From Tipula vernalis (lineage: Eukaryota > Arthropoda > Insecta > Diptera > Tipulidae): DNA of 64,000 nt. Location: assembly GCA_958295665.1 (NCBI GenBank), contig OY282560.1, positions 304,417,536-304,481,535 on the forward strand, written 5' to 3'. Both the position numbers and the translations under genes were made by a program. Numbering within the stretch: the first letter of the stretch is position 1; every line of letters begins with the position of its first letter. The notes below the pieces were generated by a model. That model worked only from the letters and a program-made list of their open reading frames with translations, ran no database searches and was not told where the DNA came from. Positions 56,404 through 64,000 of this stretch are shown here, piece after piece.

Positions 56404-58935
56404 TTATAGACTTCTTGGTATAAAATATGTGTGTCCATCCACATAAGTATGTATTTGAAATGGTTTTTTTGAATCTAAATCCTCAATCATTTTAATAACA
56501 TAAGTTTCAATTTGTTTACCGATTTTATAAATTTTCAAATGTGAATTATAATTAAGAATATCGAACTCAACCATACACAAAATAAGCGTATCTGAACAAT
56601 GAATCATATCTTTAATCAGGAGAAGTTTTTTTTCCTCATATAAATAGTAGCCTGTTTTAAATATCGTACCTTTATATCTAGCAGAAGTGACGAAATCAAA
56701 TAACTTCCTACGATCTTCTATTTCTAATTTTAATAAATCTGAAATTTTACAGTACATTTGAATTTTTGCTTGATTTATGGGTTGTCTTTTTAAAATTTCT
56801 ATATTATTTTGGCTTATTGTACCTTGCAATATATTCAATGCAAACATATAATTACATTTCTTACTAAGCGACAAAGGTAAGTTTACTCGTGAGTAGCATG
56901 CTTTCGCGTACTCCTTGACAAGTTTATTTTTGCTTTCGTGTCTCATACAGCTGATTAGTTTTAATGGTCCTGAATACTCAATCAATCGAGGGTAATGACA
57001 TATGAAATGATGTTTAGGTTTAAGATGCTGTTTAAAAACCTTAATGTACAAAGAATGGTGTTTAGTTATGAGGGTTTGAAGGCAAACCAGATCTATTCTA
57101 CTAAAAGCATCCTTCAATAAAAAGTCTACAAGGTCGTATAAACTTATAACGTATTTCCAGATAGGATCATTTTTATTAATGAAACCACCAACAATTACTG
57201 GGAAATATTTAAGGAAGCAATATGATTCTCTCGCGGACATATGCAAATTAAAACTTTTTATATGATTCTCTTTTATTATGTTTGGCCTGTTTTGAAATTC
57301 AATTTCTCCATAGTTAAATGTCTGAATAGCTCTATTTAAAGTATTTAATGTAAAATAATTTTTGTCGTAAATATAAATTTTAAGAACCCTTACAAGGCCG
57401 TATTTGATCACACCCTCATATATATCATGCATTATATCGCAGTAATAATTTTGTGTAACATGAAATGTTGTGATATCATTGAATATAGAATTAAATTTTA
57501 AGCCACTTAGTTTATAATCAGCCAGTATAATGTCATTTTCATGATTTTGAATGTTCCGTAATTTATCAACATTTTCTACTAGCTTATATTTAAGAACTGA
57601 TTTCGGTTCTATACAATGGCGGCAATATGTGTTGTGAGAAAATGATGTTGTATATCCCATTATAAAATTTACTGCCAAATTATCACCAAAGACAAGCCCG
57701 AGTGCAAACTTTATGGTTTTGGTTTCATTGTGTAATTCTATATCAATTCCATCTTGTTCAATTTTTTTTAAAACGTCGATTAAATGTGCTAGAGATTTGT
57801 TAGGTCCAAATTGTTTCAAATATTTTGATTTCATCAATAGTGCGACAAAAATATTATCTAATTTTAAGACATTGGAAGGAAGAGAAGGAAAATGTAAATA
57901 AAATCCAGCAACAGAATGAGATCCTGCTTGACTTCCCAAGGGGTTACCAGTTTCAAAGTCATCATAATAAAGAATGTATGGCAAGACAATATCATGTTCT
58001 GGAAACAACATTAGTTTTTCTTTCCAAAGACGGCCTTGAACAAAATTTTCAATTTTACTGGATTTAGAATTTACTAACGTGTTTGTATATTCAATTGTTT
58101 TTTTTAATAGACCGGGTTTCTCGAAAAACATTTTAATTTGATACACAACTGGCATAAGCACGCAATCATAATCAACATTCTGAAAAGCTGGGACACCTTT
58201 AACGAAAGTTTCTTTGATTTCACTATGAATTAACAACTTCTGTGGAGTTTCAAAATTTATTTTTTCTTTTAACAATTTATTTGTTAAGTACTCTGATTTT
58301 ACGTTATCAAAAATATTAGAAATACAATCAACAATATCAAGAAACAAATTTTCATGCGCAGGTACCATTTGAGGAAATATAGTTTCTTTTAGTAAATTAA
58401 TCAACACAGAAATAATGTTGTCGTTTAAACTCTGTACGATAGAATTTATGGTAATTGTCGTCATATTAGGTTTAGCATATAGATCAAGAATGAATAATAA
58501 TATTTTGTGTCGTAAGTCAGATTTAATTTTAACTATTTGATTAGCGCTTAAACTAGGTGCTGATTGTTTTTGTTGCTCTTCTAATAATGATGTAGTTCCT
58601 GCTATTTGATTAGCGTTTAAACTAGGCGCTGATTGTTTTTGTTGCTCTGCCAATAATGATGTAGTTTCTGATTTTGAATTGACAACAGACGTTTTTGATT
58701 GTAATTCCGATATATCAAGAGTACTTGAAATATTGCTTTGTAATAATACAACTTCATTATTTACATGACCAGAAACATGCCTTTTAAATGAACTTCGATT
58801 GCTAAACAATTGACCACAATTCTGTTGATTACATTTCAAAGTATCGGTTGATTTAATTAAATGCACATAAGTAAAATGAGTTAATAAATGACTTATTTCA
58901 ATAAAAGTTTCGTCACATTTGAAACAAAATAACAT
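56404..58935 (-). CDS. C2H2 zinc-finger, DDE-transposase-like protein, 843 aa
   Basis: Single intact frame. Two C2H2 fingers lie at the start: C4-x2-C7-x12-H20-x4-H25 and C35-x4-C40-x12-H53-x3-H57. A Ser/Gln-rich linker follows with a 23-residue tandem duplication (about 91-113 and 114-136, TTSLL.EQQKQSAPSL). The rest resembles an RNase-H-fold transposase: ALGLVFGDNLAVNFIMGY (~417, Asp), a CRHC knuckle (~437), DIMHDIYEGVIKYGLV (~503, Asp and His), KPKHHFICHYPRL (~645) and CMRHESKNKL (~663, Glu). I know this organisation from multi-copy proteins of unknown function in insects, cnidarians and fish; the D-D-(H)-E spacing recalls CMC/EnSpm-like enzymes, but the superfamily is uncertain. Its ATG lies 103 bp below the stop of the neighbouring eight-exon gene on the same strand. 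No terminal inverted repeats were found around the pair, so it may be an active element, an immobile copy or a domesticated gene. Confidence 0.85.
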   Translation of the reverse strand: MLFCFKCDETFIEISHLLTHFTYVHLIKSTDTLKCNQQNCGQLFSNRSSFKRHVSGHVNNEVVLLQSNISSTLDISELQSKTSVVNSKSETTSLLAEQQKQSAPSLNANQIAGTTSLLEEQQKQSAPSLSANQIVKIKSDLRHKILLFILDLYAKPNMTTITINSIVQSLNDNIISVLINLLKETIFPQMVPAHENLFLDIVDCISNIFDNVKSEYLTNKLLKEKINFETPQKLLIHSEIKETFVKGVPAFQNVDYDCVLMPVVYQIKMFFEKPGLLKKTIEYTNTLVNSKSSKIENFVQGRLWKEKLMLFPEHDIVLPYILYYDDFETGNPLGSQAGSHSVAGFYLHFPSLPSNVLKLDNIFVALLMKSKYLKQFGPNKSLAHLIDVLKKIEQDGIDIELHNETKTIKFALGLVFGDNLAVNFIMGYTTSFSHNTYCRHCIEPKSVLKYKLVENVDKLRNIQNHENDIILADYKLSGLKFNSIFNDITTFHVTQNYYCDIMHDIYEGVIKYGLVRVLKIYIYDKNYFTLNTLNRAIQTFNYGEIEFQNRPNIIKENHIKSFNLHMSARESYCFLKYFPVIVGGFINKNDPIWKYVISLYDLVDFLLKDAFSRIDLVCLQTLITKHHSLYIKVFKQHLKPKHHFICHYPRLIEYSGPLKLISCMRHESKNKLVKEYAKACYSRVNLPLSLSKKCNYMFALNILQGTISQNNIEILKRQPINQAKIQMYCKISDLLKLEIEDRRKLFDFVTSARYKGTIFKTGYYLYEEKKLLLIKDMIHCSDTLILCMVEFDILNYNSHLKIYKIGKQIETYVIKMIEDLDSKKPFQIHTYVDGHTYFIPRSL

Positions 58936-59038
58936 TTTTTTAAAAAATATCTAAACAATTTTCAATAATTCAGAATAAAACTAAATATGATCAAAATTAA
59001 ATGAATTTTAAAAAATTGAAACAATATACTTAAAAGAA

Positions 59039-61353
59039 TTATTGGTTTAATTCTGATATAATATCAATTATATCAGGAGTAATGTGATCAAAAGTTGTGT
59101 CAATACTGTAAAAATATTTTTGAATAAATGTCCAAACCTTTTGACATTGGATTGGATATTTTAACTGTAACAGAAAAAAAATTTTGAAACATATATCCAA
59201 ACAATTCAAAAATTTGTTGAATTTATAAAATATGTCGTCATATACTACAAAAAATTCAGGGTCCTCTTGGTGTAAATGTATAATAAAAGGCTGCAATTGT
59301 ATTCCTTTATCTATACAGTGTGCTTTTTTTCTCTCAATTTCTCTGCTTATATCAGATATCTGCGTTATGCGCACTACAAATGCGTCTATGGAATCCAGAA
59401 TAGATATCTTCCAAAATGAAGAACCACTTTGTTTTATTTTAAGCGACGGTCGTAGTATGTAGTGTAATAGCTGAATTAGTTGTAGTTGTTTAAGGTCTAA
59501 AAATATATTTTTAAGATAAATTTTAAATTAAGCTTAGATGGCAGTAAAAGAATGATGTTTATAAGACTTACCTTGGTTTTCAGATAAATTCTGTAAAGTT
59601 TTTATGGCAGTTTTATCTTTTAAATTTTTGGAAAAAATTAATTTAATCTTGTTTTCAAAAGTTATCCAATTTGCGAAAATGCTGTTTGTATTTGGATAAA
59701 GTTTCTCAAAATCAATTTCAATCTGTAAAAAGTAAATAAGTAGAGGTATAATTGATAATGTCTACATTAGAAAAATAACTAATAATAACTAATCGTACCC
59801 TTTTTCTATAATTTTATTTTTTGTAGATCTATAAGTTTCGTAAGCTATACTCTTAATCATTGTTCAGTACAATAATTACCAGTATTGATAATGTAAGCAC
59901 AGTAGCTGACGAAACTTAAAGATCTACAAAAATAAAATTAGAGTGAAATACAAAAATTGTCTTTTTATTTAATCATATTTTATCTCTCGCAAAATCTAAT
60001 ATGCTTACAAGTCTATATCCTTTTGTATTTTTTAATAATGGCCATATATCTAAGAATCTGGTAATATTGTTGGTGCACAAATCACTGCTTAAATCTGATT
60101 TTCGGCTGTTGAAAGTTGATTTCCATTTTATTTCAACGGATTCCCAGGGGTCGGCGTGGTGTTTAAGCCAACTTTTGTCTTCGTTTTCCAAGCTTACTAT
60201 AATAAAATAAATAAGTTAATTGTAACTCTTTGGAGGTAAGTATGGGTAATATAACTAACAATCGTGTGAGTCAACAGGCTCACCAGGCAATTCTGGAGTA
60301 TTTAAGGCTTTCCGTTTTCGGTTGTTGGTTAAAAATCCAATTTTTCTTAAATTTCTGGAGAAGACTCTATATTTATTATATAACTTTCCGCTGGGATTTG
60401 GTGTGTTTATAAAATAATACTCCTGCAACATGTCAAATAAATATAGTTTGTTATTAAAAATCACATTAAAACTAAAGATAGTTGCTTATCGGTAAGTTAA
60501 GCGGTTCTGTGTTCAATTATCTCCGGGTCATAAATAATGTGGAAAGCAAATAATAGGTACATAAGTACTGAAGAAATAAATATTTTGTTGAGAAAATCTA
60601 TTTACTTACAGGATTTTCTTCTGGAAATGCCTGAACAATTTGAGCTGTTATTTGTCTCATATCAATTAATGATAAATGTTTATTCTGTTCTGTATGTACT
60701 CTGACAATCATAGAACAGAGCAGATCTCTAATTTCCGGTGTAAAACGTGGAGGAATTTGCTCATTGTACATTTCCAGGACACGAGAACCACTCTCACTTT
60801 TAAAAAATGAAGTAAGCTCCTAAAACAAAGACATAATTAGTTATGCTTAAATAATTAGTGGTATACCGACATACAAAAGGATTATTTGTGGGTGATTGTA
60901 ATTCTAATACAACTGATGAGCTTGATGAACTGGATATCATCTGGTCAGTTTGTTTCGTAATCCAAGATACGATGGAAGAATTATTAGAAAGCGTTATACT
61001 CGTATCATCAGCATTAGATAAATTCTATAAATACAATTTTTTTATTAACTGGACTCAAACGTTACTTTAGACTGACACTTACTTGTTGTTTTTTCCATTC
61101 AACATGATTAGCCCGAAATAACGCCAGATTTCCCAAATCCAGTTCAAAAATTTTTTGATATTCGACTTCGGTCAAGTAAGGAAAACTTGCCATACTAATA
61201 TTAAACTCTTAAAAGAATTAAAATAATGAACAATGTGTAAAAAATATTTTAGAACTTTATATAGTTACTTTGCATTGTAATAAACTGATCTTCCATGCCC
61301 CAGCTTTGAAGTAGTGTTTTTAGAGGATCATGTTCTTCTAAATTTTGATCCAT
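59039..61353 (-). CDS. SAM-like-domain partner protein, 501 aa, 8 exons
   Basis: Exons read on minus: 61353-61269, 61207-61083, 61024-60875, 60819-60610, 60422-60284, 60196-60009, 59722-59572, 59496-59039. All seven introns have GT-AG borders, most with GTAAGT-like donors, and the phases sum to 1506 nt with the TAA at 59039. N terminus: LKTLLQSWGMEDQFITM, then FPYLTEVEYQKIF and LALFRANHVEW, which fits a SAM-like helical domain (~8-70). Then a Ser/Asn-rich linker, and IPPRFTPEIRDLLCSMIV with AQIVQAFPEE, YYFINTPNPSGKLYNKYRVF and FLDIWPLLKNTKGYRLIEID. The C-terminal domain has REIERKKAHCIDKGIQLQPF, VVYDDIFYKF and QKVWTFIQKYFY. I recall this protein type as the usual companion of the zinc-finger/DDE-like protein encoded just downstream. 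Biochemical role unknown. ATG at 61353 follows an apparent acceptor-like CAG, so a 5' non-coding exon is possible. Confidence 0.82.
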
Positions 61354-61477
61354 TTCTGAGAAAACAAGACAATCAAAGTCTTAGCAGCTATAAGATAATT
61401 CTATAAATATACACAAATTCTTCTATAACCTACTATTCAGTAACCTGTCTAATTCATACACCCAAACACTTTTGCTA

Positions 61478-62324
61478 ATGGTCTATTTATTATTAAACTC
61501 CGAGCGAGCAGTGCACCGTGAGCAATTTACTATGTATTTTTTAATGAAATTGGGTAAAGAAATTTTTTTTTTTTTTTCTCGAAAGTTTTTGGAAAAATTT
61601 GGATAATTGTGGAAAATCAAAAGAAAATATTTTTTGGAAAATTAACCTGAAATTTTTTTTTTTTTTCGAATGTTTTTAGAAAAATTTGGATAATTGTGGA
61701 AAATTTTTCGAAAAATTTGGGTAATTTTTGGAAAATATACAGAGCAATTTTTTTTGTAAATTTTTTTTGGAAAATTTTATGGAAATTTTTTTTTCAAAGT
61801 TTTTGGAAAAATTTGTTAATTGTAGAAAATCAAGAGAAAATTTTTTTTGGAAAATTTTATTGGAAATTTTTTTTTTCTTGGAAAATTTGGGTAATTGTGG
61901 AAAATTTTTCGAAAAATTTGGGTAATTTTTGGAAAATATACAGAGAAATTTTTTTTGTAAATTTTTTTTTTTGGAAAATTTTATGGAAATTTTTTTTTCA
62001 AAGTTTTTGGAAAAATTTGTTAATTGTAGAAAATCAAGAGAAAATTTTTTTTGGAAAATTTTATTGGAAATTTTTTTTTTTCTTGGAAAATTTGGGTAAT
62101 TGTGGAAAATTTTTCGAAAAATTTGGGTAATTTTTGGAAAATATACAGAAAAATGGTTGTAAATTTTTGGAAAATCATCTAATACGATATACGATCTTTT
62201 CTAAAAAAATTTTTTTTTCCGCTTTTACTCTGTTTGCGGACAATTTGACACTGCTCTCTGTTCACACCGGACCAAGTTAACTGGGTACTCTGCTCGCTCG
62301 GTGTCTAATAAAAAATAAACCCAT
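61478..62324. mobile_element. small TIR element with internal tandem repeat
   Basis: The left end (61478 on) and the reverse complement of the right end (62324 back) share about 40 positions with mismatches: ATGG, TTTATT, TTATTA, then CCGAGCGAGCAG and ACC. TA lies just outside the left end and overlaps the right end, a possible TA target. The inside is a GAAAATTTTTTT-rich tandem block. It lies about 120 bp upstream of the start of the eight-exon gene, so it could touch its promoter. Likely a MITE; superfamily not recognised. Confidence 0.55.
61573..62160. repeat. ~203-bp tandem repeat, about three copies
   Basis: The words GAAAAATTTGGGTAATTTTT and GGAAAATATACAGA recur at about 61710, 61913 and 62120, and the whole block between is repeated with few changes. 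The first partial copy is more diverged. Long open frames through it, rich in Phe/Trp/Lys, are by-products of a period whose stops fall out of frame. Confidence 0.85.
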
Positions 62325-64000
62325 AGTCATCATTTAATCTACTTAACCTTTATTTTGCAAAACCATCACATTTTATACTTATTGATAAATACTAAAGCTA
62401 TTTCTAAATTACAACAATATACAATTTAACTGAATCACACTTGTGCAGAGTTAGATATTACAAAACTTATCAAATCTAAATTTGCACGTTTAACGGTATA
62501 ACTTAAGTTCTGAAAACATAAATCCATTTTTATTTTTACCGAAATCGATTTCTATGAAATACCCTACGTATACTTTGTTGTAGTACTCAATAATAGAATT
62601 ATTAACATGGGGGTTCACACAACTATACAACCAACCGATCGCTAAATTCTTAATTCTGAATTAGTTACCCAGCACTTAATCTAAAGACACTAAACAAATT
62701 CAAGTTTTCACAATTAACGAAACTATCATTAACAAATCTATGCTAGCACTTTCTGATAACAAACCTAAGCAAATCACTGAACACTAAATTTATTAATAAA
62801 TAAATTATAATAATTTCACATAATTTTTATTTTACACGTGTTAAACGCTAATATCACAAATTTCACCACCGCCACATACAATGATTACCATATTAAAATC
62901 TAAACAATCATTTACTTACCTATTATTTTATTTTAATTTGCACTTTAATGAAATTTATATTTTATTTTAATTTTATTACTATTTTTTTTAATATGTATTT
63001 AAGTATATAAATAACTTTTTTTCCTCATAAGCATCTGCCTAATACAACACTCTTCGATATAATGCAAGCTATTGTTTTAGGATTGAAATCGAAATGAGTC
63101 CCGTTAAGCATTTTATTCCTTCTTTTCATACATTGACCCATATATAGGCACTGATTGATCCATAAATTGAACAAATTTAAAACAATATATGTATAGGAGG
63201 TATTGCTTTACACACTTTACTTAATGTTTCCTTGTTTGCTTTATTCACTCTACACAAACACTAAAGCATCATGTTGATCCAAAATCGAGTGATCACAGTA
63301 AACATCAAAAATTTGGTTCACTATATCCGAATATTCGGTTAAATTGAGCATACGGATGTAAAAACACAATTTTCGGTCTCTTGAGTGTTCATTAGAAACG
63401 AATTCGACTGCGTATTAATTTTCCTTGTTTGCACCCTCACACACAAACAAATTATTTATAATGCATGATCACGATTGCATGATCATGAACACGATTGCAG
63501 AAACTAATTCTATATAAGGCATACCGTTAAGGTATAGAATATAGATTAATTAGACCGTCCCGTACGCTGTATTTTATTAGAAAAAATGAGAATGACGTAC
63601 TTTAAGTTGGACAATCATACAAAAAAAATGTTAAGATATGAATTCAAAAATAATTTTAATACTTGAAGTACTTAATATCAATTTTTACAAGCTAGGTTTA
63701 TATAGTTTAAAATATTAAAAAAAAACGAGTAAATACTTAATTTAGAATGAAAATTATGCGATTAAAATTATCCGAACATAATATATACAGGTTTTTTTAT
63801 TGCATAGGTGTTCTGATCTGAAATGTTGTTCCTGAATATAGAACAATTTGTTCGTTAACCTAGAATGATTAATATTTTAAGGTTTTTGTACCATTGTTGG
63901 AACAATGAATCCCAAAAACTGGACATTTCGACCATCTTTAGAATAACATTTGATAATTTCAAGTTAACAAGTGTTCCAGCAAATTAATTCCTTAGATATG
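62325..64000. other. AT-rich region without recognisable gene
   Basis: No coding motif on either strand. A short duplication ATGATCACGATTGC / ATGATCATGAACACGATTGC lies at about 63464-63500. Nothing else supported. Confidence 0.45.

Noticed and set aside
61696..62130. 144-codon frame rich in Phe, Trp and Lys
   Set aside because: It runs through a ~203-bp tandem repeat; composition follows the GGAAAATTTTTT words and no domain is present.

Overview
The window reads as AT-rich insect (at least arthropod) nuclear DNA made almost entirely of transposable elements and repeats. Evidence: eukaryotic introns with GT-AG borders, mariner/Tigger/hAT/Harbinger/BEL/gypsy proteins typical of insect genomes, long poly-A/T tracts, no prokaryotic operons. 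I see no host housekeeping gene, tRNA or rRNA gene. The species cannot be fixed from this sequence alone.

Layout. 1-2180: dead mariner split by a 1.6 kb hAT-like insertion with an 8-bp target duplication. 2474-3185: non-LTR reverse transcriptase fragment (minus). 3514-3804: tRNA-derived SINE with an 11-bp duplication. 3845-7275: degenerate TAAATTC-type array split by a 2.26 kb Tigger element. 8361-17433: dead hAT transposase (minus) split by a complete, young BEL/Pao retrotransposon (9047-16868; 715-bp LTRs, 5-bp duplication, one 1750-aa ORF). 17690-18340: ~107-bp repeats in both orientations. 18838-21484: element with 54-bp terminal inverted repeats filled with satellite-like tandem units. 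24648-33000: errantivirus-like gypsy copy broken by a 2.6 kb repeat-filled insertion and by a BEL remnant (29221-31896, 5-bp duplication). 35654-38713: second gypsy pol, dead. 39030-43958: DD41D mariner-like element carrying a nested, apparently intact PIF/Harbinger element (40598-43533). 44697-52555: another, dead Harbinger split by a decayed BEL element. 52560-56400: gene-poor. 56404-61353: two intact minus-strand genes, one single-exon (843 aa, two C2H2 fingers plus a DDE-transposase-like core) and one of eight exons (501 aa, SAM-like N terminus). 61478-62324: small TIR element with a ~200-bp tandem repeat. The rest is AT-rich with no gene.

How they work together. Insertion order can be read from target duplications and reading frames that rejoin once the insert is removed (BEL in hAT; BEL in gypsy; hAT-like in mariner; Harbinger in DD41D mariner). 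Three units look coding-competent on reading: the BEL polyprotein, the two-gene Harbinger (426-aa nuclease, 234-aa MADF protein), and the two-gene locus at 56.4-61.4 kb. The last is the most interesting: a conserved-looking pair that I can match to a repeated eukaryotic family by pattern but cannot name with certainty.
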